From Rhododendron vialii (taxonomy: Eukaryota; Streptophyta; Magnoliopsida; Ericales; Ericaceae), in contig NC_080557.1 of NCBI RefSeq assembly GCF_030253575.1, forward strand, positions 48,715,501-48,779,500: a DNA stretch of 64,000 nt. The letters are read 5' to 3'. A model generated the notes under the pieces. That model had not been told where the DNA came from. It searched no databases and worked only from the letters and a program-made list of their open reading frames with translations. This document shows, piece by piece, positions 1-16,812 of the stretch. Position 1 is the first letter of the stretch; every line of letters begins with the position of its first letter. Both the position numbers and the translations under genes were made by a program.

Positions 1-51
1 AGGATGATTATCTCAGTAAAAAGCAAACTACGAGATGCAGTATGAACTTAC

Positions 52-424
52 TCCCCAAGGAAGTGCAACTTCTGTCTTTCGCGCATGCCAAACCTTTCTG
101 CTGCATCCCCCACTAAAGCATCATCCACAACATGAGACCCCTTTCCGCCTACAAAAAGGATGTTAACATTCAATACAAAGCAACATTCAAGCTTATGCTT
201 AAGATGGACTAGAAGTCCATAGCGGCAGCCTACTGCCAGTAGCAGAGTGGGTAACATTAAAACACAGGGAATGCATGCCATGAACTACGAATATTACGAG
301 CTCTTATGAAGAATGAACGGCAGAATGGTAAGAAAACAAATAAAGACAGTCATGAGAACCTTTATTTTTAGAGAATCGAATAGATATCCAAATTGCATAT
401 ATAAAGTTGTATTGCAACCATGTC

Positions 425-460
<36 letters not shown>

Positions 461-1537
461 GGGGGGGGGCTTGGTTTCAATTTACTTAAGATGCCAGTTA
501 CAGTTAGTCATCAAGTAGAGAACCAAGCAAGCATACATCAGTGAGGCTCACATGTAGAAACAAACATAACTGAAATGCAAAGAAATAGGTCCATCATTTG
601 CTTAATGACTAAAATGTTCTCACATGGTTATTTCCCCTCCAATTTCAATTCCATTTTGCTTTAAAATGAAATAACAACTTATAAGACTCCGTGACTTACT
701 GCCATTATCTTTGGGCTCCACCATTTTGCCTCCATTGCCATCTAAAGCACTCTTGCTCTTCTTACTAGAACCTAACTGCCCTCCACTTGACTTTCGCTTT
801 TTTAATTCTGAATTCTTGGCCGGAGTTCGTTTTGCTATTTTCACATCATTGTCTTCCTCCTCGAAATCCATACCATCCAAAACATCCTCAGCTGCTTCTG
901 TTTCGCCATTCTTATCCCAGTCTTCATCAGCCGAATCATCATCGGCACTGCCACTTTCTGCCTCCGCCGCATTGGTCACCGCCTCTCCTTCATCATCTTC
1001 AATGACCGAGACGCGGCGCAGCCGGCGGAACCTTCTGGTAACTTCCTCCACCCACTCAAACTTTTCTTTAGCGAGATCCAAAAGCTCCTCATCGGCATCG
1101 TCGTACTGAATCAGATGCTTACGGGAGATTTTATCAAAAGACTTGATCGAACCTTCGTACCAAGACTGATCAAGTGGCCAGTAAATTTTAATCCTCTTGT
1201 TGACGACCTCATCGCCGTACAATATAGTGGCGGCGTCGGGTGTTGGATGGGAGGACGGAGATGAGCCGATGAGTAGGAGGGGTTTGTCGAGCTTCTTTTT
1301 CTTCTTTTGTTTGGTCTGAAGAGGTGAAGGAGTGGTGGGGCTGGGGCTAGGGCTTCGTTTAGGGTTGGAATTGGGTTTAGGGTTGGATATTGTAACAGGG
1401 GTTTGTTTGGAGAGAAGAACGGACGGGGAAGGGGAAGGGGATGAAGATGAAGAGGAGGACTTGGTGAAGAAAGATGTGATTTGGCGTTGTTGGTTCACCA
1501 GCGGCGATCGGCCATTGGTGGGGCGACGGGAAGCCAT
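52..1537 (-). CDS. MSH6: DNA mismatch-repair protein MSH6, N-terminal part (exons 1-2, cut by window edge)
   Basis: MSH6 pairs with MSH2 in the nucleus (MutS-alpha) to recognise base mismatches and small loops. Exon 1 is 700-1537 and exon 2 is 52-148, both with GT-AG borders and phases that match. Exon 1 begins with a PCNA-binding PIP box (QRQITSFF, residues 17-24). A Ser/Pro-rich linker follows, then a Tudor-like domain around residues 109-163 (KIYWPLDQSWYEGSI, QYDDADEE) and an acidic, Lys-rich tail. Exon 2 reads GDAAERFGMRERQKLHFLGE, the conserved lead-in to the MutS mismatch-binding core. The core, clamp and ATPase domains lie beyond base 1. The start at 1537 is chosen because it sits just before the PIP box. 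Family assignment is firm; only the 5' portion is visible. Confidence 0.93.
149..699. repeat. MSH6 intron 1 with (TG)n/G-run microsatellite
   Basis: The intron between MSH6 exons 2 and 1 carries a perfect TG dinucleotide tract at about 427-458 that runs straight into a G homopolymer (to about 469). Nothing else in the intron looks functional. Confidence 0.85.
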
Positions 1538-1627
1538 GGAAATGAACGCAGAGAGAGAGAGAGGAAAGGGTGGATGATAAAAGAGGGAGGGGGGCTACAT
1601 GCAAATGTAAATAGAGTTGAAGAAGAA

Positions 1628-1681
1628 GGCGGGAAAGTGGGGGGGAAATCCGCGGGGGAAACGGCGGGAGTTTGGCGGGAA
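1628..1681. promoter_or_regulatory. E2F-type sites upstream of MSH6
   Basis: TTTGGCGGGAA at 1671-1681 matches the E2F consensus (TTTSSCGS core). GGCGGGAAA at 1628-1636 is a second, reverse-type half match. They lie 91-144 bases upstream of the MSH6 start codon in a GC-rich patch. E2F control of mismatch-repair genes in S phase is established for plants and animals; binding here is inferred from the motif. Confidence 0.6.
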
Positions 1682-3157
1682 TATATGGAGGGTTTGGGTA
1701 GCCTCCTATGCAGCAGCGCAGTGCGCATCCTTCCATCACTCCTTGTCGGTGCTATGTTTATTGTGCCTAGTGCTGTGTGTGAACCGTGCAAAGTGCAAAC
1801 GGTTCGTTTTCTGCTCTCTCCTCTTTTTTTCCTTTTTTTTTTGGCTGAATAATATAGTGGAATATTTGTTTTCGGGAATTGATTTTGTCATTTTTTTTTT
1901 TAATGTTACTTCTCTTCTCTTACAAAATAAATCATTTTTATGTAAACTCAAATAAAAATGGCATTAACAAAAAGAGAAGTGGCAAAATTACTTCCCTTGT
2001 TTTACTAGTACTTAATTTCCGCATCCCCCAGCAAAAAATTTTTTTTGAATCATATTGTAATTCTATATAATTTCTATAAGTTTTACGTTTTGTTCATATA
2101 AATAACCTAGGCCCCATCCCTAGGCTGAGGCTCCATTCCAGACGCAGTAGTACTGAGAGTGAGGGAGAAACCATAGCAAAACAAAATTTGTGGATGCGAA
2201 AATACTACTCCACTGGTATTAAATAAATGTGCACACCGATATTCTGGATTATCAATAAATGAAACATAGTAATATGCACAAAAATTAAATTGAGTCTCTA
2301 AGTCTGTCCTCTCTGATGATGTCATTTGGCTTTGATTTGAAAGCATAGTTTCGCAGTATAACATGTGTGTGTAGGGAAGGCACTGTTTCAGTGGTATTCT
2401 AAGAGCATTCACTTTATGCATAATGCCAAGAATTAAGTCTGTCTCCAATGATTAGGAACTACATAGATTATGTTGTTGTTGCACTAGTATTAACACAAAA
2501 CAACTTCCATCAGTCTTGTGATTTCCAAAACAAGTTTGGTACAAGCTGAGCTTTCTCCATAATTCTAAGTACACAAAAAATGCACCTCGAAATTACCCAA
2601 AAAATAATAATATATCTGTACAGTTGATTATTTATCTTCTAAAATAAATCAAATCTGTACCGTTGATTTATCTTTTGAAATGAATTAATATCGTTGATTT
2701 ATCTTTTCAAGATAATTTCAGGGTACATTTTCTATTTACTTAGCATTACCCATTATTTTTAACAAATGACTATCAATAGATAACCTTAAACATTCTAAGA
2801 AAAACTACTTGTCTATGATTGTTCCAATAATGGAAGAAACTTCAAGAAAGAGAAACTGGCCTTCTGTTTTCTTCCATTTTTCCTTTTTACCACCAATTCA
2901 AAGCAACCCTGTAGCTACTAACAGCAGTTATTTTATCTAAGTTACAGATTAGATTCTTGACAACTACCTAGGAAATCCCAATTGTTGCTTACAATTTCAA
3001 CTGTAGTTAAAGGATCTCTCTTTAGAAAGGTGGAGGAAATATCGACAAAATTTTACATAGACATCTTCACAGAAACCATTTGATGACTAATCACCTGCCT
3101 GGCTCGGGGAATAGTTTCACAAAAGAGGACGAACTAGAATAACAACGGATCTTGTTC
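1682..3157. other. Intergenic between MSH6 promoter and SINE
   Basis: AT-rich DNA with no convincing coding sequence. It holds a repeat copy at about 2345-2480 that is related to one near 50.1 kb (listed separately). The open frames here are short and unlike any family I know. Confidence 0.6.
2345..2480 (+). repeat. SINE-like dispersed repeat, copy A
   Basis: The segment contains CTGTTTCAGTGGTATTCTAA, AAGTCTGTCTCCAATG and a (TTG)n end. It aligns with 50090-50230, sharing the order CTGTTTC, GGTATT, GTCTGTCTCCAAT, ATTRGGRACTACATRG and a TTGTTGTT end. Copy A lacks about 25 internal bases present in copy B. A (TTG)n 3' end suits a SINE; the 5' end is not resolved. Confidence 0.5.
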
Positions 3158-3383
3158 ACAGGTGGAAGCCTAGTTGGTAGGTTCTTTGCTTCCTCCATAC
3201 AAGACTCAAGTTCGAGTCCTGGGACGTCTTTGTCGGGAGATGGCTTACTACTTCCAAGTAGTACCTTGGTAGTGCTGTGGTGACGGTCTGTCCTCACGGG
3301 CAGTAGCTATGGCTCAACTAGACATTCCACAGCGGGTAAGGAGCACCCATCCTTTTTCTGATTTTTTTTAAAAAAAAAAAAAC
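3158..3383 (+). mobile_element. tRNA-derived SINE with perfect 12-bp target-site duplication
   Basis: A 226-bp element with a pol III A-box-like TAGTTGGTAGG at about 3171 and a B-box TTCGAGTCCTGGG near 3211, ending in an A tract (3370-3382). It is flanked by the identical 12-mer CGGATCTTGTTC at 3146-3157 and 3384-3395. Boxes, A tail and target duplication together are diagnostic of a SINE. The perfect duplication suggests a fairly young insertion. A small open frame across it is not a gene. Confidence 0.85.
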
Positions 3384-3727
3384 CGGATCTTGTTCCCGAA
3401 TTGGGAGGATTTATGTTCCTCTGTGATGAGTAAATGCCCATGAAAATTACCATATTCCATCCCAATTTTGACAGTGATCTGCAAGAGCAAAAGCTGCAAC
3501 AAAGTGCATCATGCACCAACCTGAACCACAGTTTGTAAATTTGGCTACCAGAAGCTGATACGTGATTAAACATGTAACATTGCCGTGCAGAGAAAAAAAC
3601 ACAGAACCCTTGTCTTAAACATCGAGTGACTTAAAACATTAATTTTAGTCTTGACAGTTCTCAAGCACGAGAGCAGCTTCTCATGCATGTTTCTGGTTTT
3701 AAGTTCAAGCTCAAAAACTGTGTACGG

Positions 3728-4000
3728 CTATTTCCGCTGCTTCTTCGACTTCACAGTAGCCTTTTCGTTGGTTTCATCATCTTCCGAAGAGGTATCATCT
3801 GTTTCATCGGGAACCTCATTCGGCACATTATGTTTAGTAATGAAGTCCTTCAGTACGGTCATGCTCTCCTCTTTCATCAAAACTAATTGCTCAGAAAGAA
3901 GTCCTTTGTTTGCCTGAACAGAATGCGTTTCTGATCCAAGGCAAAATACAGCTTTAACTCGAGGTTGAGGGGAAACAGTTTCACATGATTGAACCTCCAT
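3728..4000 (-). CDS. Small conserved plant protein with acidic/basic tail
   Basis: An open frame of 90 residues. The middle (KAVFCLGSETHSVQ, LLSEQLVLMKEESMTVLKDF, ITKHNVPNEVPDE) looks like a conserved plant domain, with the predicted helix LSEQLVLMKEESMTVLKDFITKH. The C terminus is acidic (DETDDTSSEDDETNE) and then basic (KSKKQRK), which suits a nuclear protein. I recall similar small plant proteins, some loosely labelled scarecrow-like 11, but it has no GRAS domain and I assign no function. A splice acceptor lies 17 bases before the ATG (exon reaches 4017), implying an upstream non-coding exon. The neighbours MSH6 and MCM7 are on the same strand. Confidence 0.7.
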   Translation of the reverse strand: MEVQSCETVSPQPRVKAVFCLGSETHSVQANKGLLSEQLVLMKEESMTVLKDFITKHNVPNEVPDETDDTSSEDDETNEKATVKSKKQRK

Positions 4001-4393
4001 CGTATATCCTCAAACTCCTGCATATCATCAATAAACCTCCATCTTACCCCCAAACAAATAGAAACACAAATACAGCAATCCTAAGGGTGTATCCTTGTAG
4101 ATATTCTTTTGTATGGGCATCAACGGACTGTGATAAAGACTAATGTACGCAAGATACAAGTGGAGTATTAGCCATTGCCCCATTCAATCCTTAGCCTTGA
4201 GTCAATTTCACCAAAGTTGTCACAGTAAAATCTTAAATACAATGTTTTCTGTTTACCCTTTAAAATGTATATTTTGGTTCCCACCGACACCGGCCACTTA
4301 GAACTTTGATGGAAATTTCGCTTGTGTACTTGCAGTACGTTTCACCATTCAGGAAAAGAGGAATGTAGGGACATCGGAGCCAACTAACTAAAG

Positions 4394-4917
4394 CAGTGTT
4401 CCAAAAGTCCGTCTAGGTGGCGCGTATGCGCTAGGCAGCCACCCAACGCCTAGATTTAGGGTGTAGGCATTTTGTACATTAGTCGGGAATTAGTCAGCGA
4501 CTAGTCGGTCGGTCTAGTCAGGGATAAATCGGCTAGGCGGTGGGTCTATTTTGTAATTTTTAGCCTTCAATGCGTAACATTGAAAAATATAGGGGTTATA
4601 TGTTATTTTAGAAAACAAAAATATGTATCATATACCGAATTTATGCGTTAAGTACTAGACATCATTGTGTTTTGACCTTTGAACATCAACCTTGGTATTT
4701 GACTGGTTATTTTTTACTAGTTACTACTTTTTACTAGTTTGTTACTATTTCTTTATAGTCTTATATCATTTCTTACTCAAACTTTGGGAGAGGTGGGGAG
4801 ATTTATTTATTTTTAGAATAGAAAAACCAACAAATCTCCAAGCCCCTATTAGTCCCTGACTAGTCGGCCTAGGCGCCTCTTTCACCCGACTAGCGCCTAG
4901 TGGTTTTTAGAACATCG
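4394..4917. mobile_element. hAT-type non-autonomous element (524 bp) with 8-bp TSD
   Basis: Terminal inverted repeats CAGTGTTCCAAAA (left) and TTTTTAGAACATCG (right) are bounded by the identical octamer AACTAAAG at 4386-4393 and 4918-4925. Sub-terminal CTAGGCG-type motifs occur in both arms, in inverted orientation. An 8-bp duplication with a CA-starting TIR fits hAT. No transposase frame is present. It sits in the leader intron of the small-protein gene. Confidence 0.8.
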
Positions 4918-5124
4918 AACTAAAGGAAGCATAAACACGGGCCAAGGCACCGAAGCTGGCCAAATAATACAGCACCAAGTAAAAAAAAAGCTATGAATTT
5001 AGAATGCGAATTAAAAAAAAGAAAAGGAATTCATAATATGACATAAGCATGGTGTTCAGAGCCCATCAACTAAAAGCAGAATAAAGCTAGCCAAATAATA
5101 TGCACGAAGTAAATAGGAGTTCTC

Positions 5125-5517
5125 AATTCATATATGTTGCACAATTCTGATATAGTCCAAACTGCGACAATAAACAAGTTTATTAGGGTTATGAGAAAAT
5201 AAACAAGTTTAAACTTGGCGTATCAGGTTATGATAAAGGTTAAACTTGTATCTTATCTAAACGATTCATTTTTTTGTTTCATTTTCTCTTGTATATAATG
5301 AAAATATATGGAAATTAGTTAACATGACCCCGGCAGTGTCGTATCCTCCATTTTCTGAAAATTTGAGTCTCTAGCGTGTCCGCATGTGTCCTTGTCAGTT
5401 CTACATTTAAAAAACCAGCTGCAAGTACATGTAAGTGCAAAAGTTCTCACTAAACTCTAAAGACAATTCTGCTGCCGCATTTTGGATTATATCAGAATTG
5501 TGCAACATATATGAATT
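5125..5517. mobile_element. MITE with 37-bp terminal inverted repeats
   Basis: Left arm 5125-5161 and right arm 5481-5517 are inverted copies matching at 36 of 37 bases (AATTCATATATGTTGCACAA start). The interior is AT-rich and non-coding. The target duplication is not clear, so the superfamily is left open. It lies in the same leader intron as the hAT element. Confidence 0.75.
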
Positions 5518-6117
5518 AAGAGCTTGTTTGGCATCTGCAAAAGTGAAGGTAGTTGCCGCGAGCTAAACCCCCTCCCCTGGTTTTACGTGCAAGTCTAAGG
5601 TTTTTAGTCCCTTTGTGTGCCAACAAGTTACTTGGCCCACTCGATTTTGACCCGGCAGCATAATCTTTGCCACAATACTTACAAACAGCTCGTACAACAA
5701 AGCTGGAGGATGTGAAGCCATGGTCTAGAAAAAAAACCTAACAACAAAGTAAAAAAAAAAAACGGTTCTGCTGCACCGCCTGAGAAGATCGAAATAGATA
5801 CCTCAGAAGTCAGAACCAACACCCAAAATACAGTCCCGCCACCTAACAGCTGCAGTTAGAAATATTCAAAACATTAACCACTTCAAATTTGACAATCACT
5901 TTTTTGACACTCACCACCATAGAGTTACAGCCATCGTCAAAGAAAAACCATCCACAATGAAAGAACATGGGAAACAAGATTGCAGAGTCCAATATATAAA
6001 AACAGCAAAGAAACATCTGGATGTGTCAACCTAATAATTTGAATAATTAAAACTTCCAAGCCTTTGAATAATTTCATAATGAATCATACGTGGATAATAC
6101 ACCATCGAGAATAAGCC

Positions 6118-6119
<2 letters not shown>

Positions 6120-6169
<50 letters not shown>
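6120..6169. repeat. (GA)n microsatellite
   Basis: About 46 bases of uninterrupted GA repeat just inside the leader intron beside its donor site. On the transcribed strand this is a (CT)n tract, common in plant 5' leaders. Confidence 0.9.
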
Positions 6170-6172
<3 letters not shown>

Positions 6173-6175
6173 TAC

Positions 6176-6360
6176 CAGTTTATAGTCGAGAATCAGTCCG
6201 AGATCAGGCGAATCGTGCAATGATGGAGAGAGAGAGAGAGAGGTGGACGGGTGCGGGTCACCGCCGGAGAAGGAGGAGATGGTCGGAGAGAGACGGAGAG
6301 GGAGACTGGAGAGGAGGGAATCGGTATGTTAGGGTTTTGGTAGAGAGGAGCCGTGAAATT
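6176..6360 (-). other. Probable 5'UTR exon of the small conserved protein gene
   Basis: On the minus strand this is a CT-rich leader (ACCCTAAC, CCGATTCCC) ending AAACTG|gtatct, a fair donor. No ATG is seen before the splice site. Joining it to the acceptor at 4018 gives a 5'UTR intron of about 2.16 kb (4018-6175). Assigned by position and splice signals only; the upstream limit is a guess. Confidence 0.5.
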
Positions 6361-7602
6361 AGGATGAGGTTGTATTGTTAACCTCCGAGTGGATTTTTTT
6401 TTTTTAAATAGAGGACGGTTTGGTTTGAATCGGCCTGAACCGGATCAGTCAGAATTTGTATTTTTAGATTCATCACATTTGTAACATGCCTCGGTAATGT
6501 GAAAGAAATTTGAGCTCCTATGTTTCTTTTTTTGATATTTTGGAGTCATTTGTCTATAAATTCTAGATTCTGAATTGTATAATTTGTAAAAGTACTTAAA
6601 TAATATTTTACACAATACACTTTATAAAATTATAATGTTCGAAAAATATTATATTATTTTTTGGTCATTTTATAAAAGTTTTCATATGCACATGTACAGG
6701 GATAGGTCTCGTAAATTAGCATAAATTGGATGAATATATTTGCACTTGCACAACTTAACTTAATAAATAAACAAATGCAAAATACAAAAAGCTTCACTGA
6801 AATAGTTTTTGAAATCTCCAATCTCAAAACTATTTTTTCATATTGCATTTCCGTAAAATGGATTCTCAATTAATCCACATAAATCTAGTTTCGAAACCAA
6901 AAGGGGAAAAACCACTTGGCACTTCGGATTCCTTTTTTTCAAAATACGGAAAATTTATGCTTTTCAGGTAAACGAGAAGTAGCCTGTGCTGTGCCTGTCT
7001 CTCGGATGCATGTTCTTGACAAAAGAATGATATTGCTGAAACAATCTTCAAAAAAGACATGCCACTGTGCACTTATTCATCCCCCAGAAGGGAGAAGAAC
7101 CAAACGACCTTAGCAGTTGTCACAAAACTTTCTTCAGTTGAATTCGTCATCCAACTAGATTAACTGCTTCAATAAAAAAAAAGAAAGAAAAGAAAAGAAA
7201 AAAGCTCGATTAACTATCCAGTTGATTTTTTAAAAGAACTCTTAAAAAATTATTTTAAAAATAATGAGCGGTTCAGATCATATTGGTGGGACCTGAGATG
7301 GGCCCCATAAAAGTGTATATGCAAGATATGTGTACAAATGCATGTGCAAATAGCATGACTGGCATAGGGGAGATGGTCTTGCAACCAATTTTGGGTTTTC
7401 ATCGATTCAGCACTAGTTTTCTTGCCCTTGCTCTCCAAATTTTGATATACTTGCTACCTCTAAGTGCCCCTTACATTTAAATTCCTTACAACATTGGAGT
7501 AATAAACTTTTCAAAACACACTTGAGAAACTAATTAACCAAGATGTCCTACATTCTGCAAACATAATACACAGATAAGTAATTGTAAGCCAGCAAAAATT
7601 TA
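6361..7602. other. Intergenic between small-protein gene and MCM7
   Basis: AT-rich. No coding sequence, RNA gene or clear repeat is recognised. The part next to 7603 is presumably MCM7 3'UTR. Confidence 0.5.
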
Positions 7603-14769
<7,167 letters not shown>

Positions 14770-14852
14770 CGTTCCGTCCTTGCTGCACAGACGCGACGCA
14801 CGCGGCGGGGGCAGAGAGAACGAAGAAGAGACAAGTGCCGAGGGTTTCAGGA

Positions 14853-14899
14853 TTTGGCGCCAGCGGAAGGAAATAGCGGGGATTGGTTTTGGCGGGAAA
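14853..14899. promoter_or_regulatory. Two E2F-type sites upstream of MCM7
   Basis: TTTGGCGCC at 14853-14861 and TTTGGCGGGAAA at 14888-14899 are close to textbook E2F motifs. They lie 84-130 bases upstream of the start codon. Plant MCM genes are known E2F targets expressed at G1/S, so function is likely, though inferred from the motif. Confidence 0.75.
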
Positions 14900-16812
14900 A
14901 ATAAAGGATGAAGATATCGCCCGTTCGATGGTTTGACACATGTACGCTCGCGATCGGCGCTCTCGACATAACAAAAGCGCTCGTCTAATTTCTGTGCATC
15001 ACTCAGAACATGTACACAAGAATAGGTAAAGAGGCATTTGAGCTATTATAGCTCACCAAAATGAGAGAAGTTGTCCTACACCAGACCAGACTCTGTAAAC
15101 AGTTCGGTAGAAAAGGCTCAAGCCACTGTAGCTCTCTTCTTTTGACGAGGTACTGTTCACAAGCAAAAGAGTAATTTATTAATTTCTCTCTCTCTCTTTG
15201 TGTGCGCGCGCAAATGAGAAAGTCGGCAAGGATCTGATCTACCGTCATTTGGGTTTCCGTCGAGTACGATCTTCTATTGCCTTTGCTGTTTCCCGCTCAA
15301 TCTCTCGTTTTTCTTCAACATTCTTTGTCCTTTCCAATTGATTGAGAATCTGGTTTTGGGGGTGTGGGTTTTAAAGCACCGATCGACATCGATCTCCAGT
15401 GGTGAGGTCTGGCGATGTTCGACGATTGATGGGGATTTTAAAACGAGCAAAAGAAGAAAACATATATATCTACAGGAGTGTGGGTGTATACTGGTATATG
15501 AGTATATACACTCTTTTATTATTATTTTAGGATAGTTTATGGATATGGAGAAAATAGTAGAGAGACTGGTGAAGGGTGGGAGAAAAAGTGAATAGGTATA
15601 ATAGAAATTGTGCCTTTTTCATTAGGTATTTTTGCTAATATTGGTGTACATGCTCTCAAGGGTGTTTCACTTTCTGCAAAAAGTACTTTTTGAAAGCAAA
15701 AAGTACTTTTTGAAAAAAAAAAGTAATTTCAAATTCAAAAATTACATGTTTACATAATAATTTTTTTATCAATATAGATCTTGTTTGATAGATATCATTA
15801 AGATCTTTTAAACGGTGTAAAAAAAATTAAAAATTTATTTTTTATTTTCATTATATTTGAATTTGAAATTACCTTCTTTTTCCAAAAGTATTTTTTTTTT
15901 GGAAAGTGAAACACCTCCTCACACTACTCGCTAGTGGGAAATAAAAATTATTCAGTGTCCCTGAGACACAGGTAGGCGGTGCACCGTGTTTTTCTCACCA
16001 CACATTACCTAGTTTCCTAGAAGCCGATAAAAAAAAATACGCTAGTTTGCTACTAGTAAAGTAGCAAGTATTTCGGGTAACATCACTGGTTGATGACCGT
16101 TTTTTTTCTCTGGATCATGAAACTGGTTAACAGGTTATTCTCCCAGCACAAGTGGGGTGCATATATATAGTTTGGTATGGACTCAGATATTTGTGATCCT
16201 GCACACAAACGTTCACTGCTTGATAGTTTGAAGATATTCATGAAATTCCAGATTTCTTTGCCATACTTCCTCGGAGCCCAATATTTACATCTGCGCAAAA
16301 AGAATTGGGCCACGTCCCACAAGAGACATGGGATGAACTAGTAAACTACTTAGCACCCGAATGTAGAAAAGGAGAAAATTTCATTTCAGAGGATTTCAGA
16401 CGAATCATCCTTAGTTTGTATGCGTATGATATCAGAGCAAACTATACCACAAACACTAGAAAGTCCAGAGGGAATAATGCTCGGGGCATCGTATTTCCAG
16501 TGAGGCCAAAATGATTACACATTACAAACTTCAACATAACTGGACATCGAAGTTCCAAGAACTTTTGGGTGCAAATCCAGACTGTGAACGCTGCATCACC
16601 CAGTGCCACTTTCTTGATCATACTAAAAGTGGTAGTTTCGAAAACTTTGCTACCTCCCATGTAGGGAACTGTAGCGAATCCAAACAAGCTTGAACTTGGT
16701 TTGTCTAACTTTCAAGACATTATTGTTTACTTGAGATGCCTGTATCTCATTTGGATCATCAAACACAACTGCTGTAGCTAATGTGTTGCCCCTACAGCAC
16801 AGAGCATTAGCA
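14900..16812. other. Intergenic between MCM7 promoter and VPS51 3' end
   Basis: No gene recognised. The short open frames here resemble no family. It contains an AT-rich MITE (15661-15915) and, near 16.1-16.8 kb, probable VPS51 3'UTR. Confidence 0.5.
15661..15915 (-). mobile_element. AT-rich MITE, family member 1
   Basis: Perfect 14-bp terminal inverted repeat GGTGTTTCACTTTC (15661-15674) and GAAAGTGAAACACC (15902-15915). The core has an imperfect palindrome (GATAGATATCATTAAGATC) next to AAACGGTGTAAAAA. This core matches, in reverse complement, the elements at about 37.84-38.17 kb and 41.87-42.12 kb. No coding content. Confidence 0.7.

Noticed and set aside
711-1109. Long plus-strand open frame opposite MSH6 exon 1
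   Set aside because: It is the Ser/Leu-rich antisense shadow of the acidic MSH6 linker; no family similarity and no start context.
3205-3225. Possible tRNA gene from the B-box at about 3211
   Set aside because: No acceptor or anticodon stems could be formed, and the 226-bp unit with A tail and target duplication is a SINE.
3091-3297. Minus-strand open frame of 68 codons
   Set aside because: It lies almost wholly inside the SINE; a repeat, not a gene.
16305-16693. Short overlapping plus-strand frames near the VPS51 3' end
   Set aside because: No recognisable domain; best explained as VPS51 3'UTR and flanking DNA.
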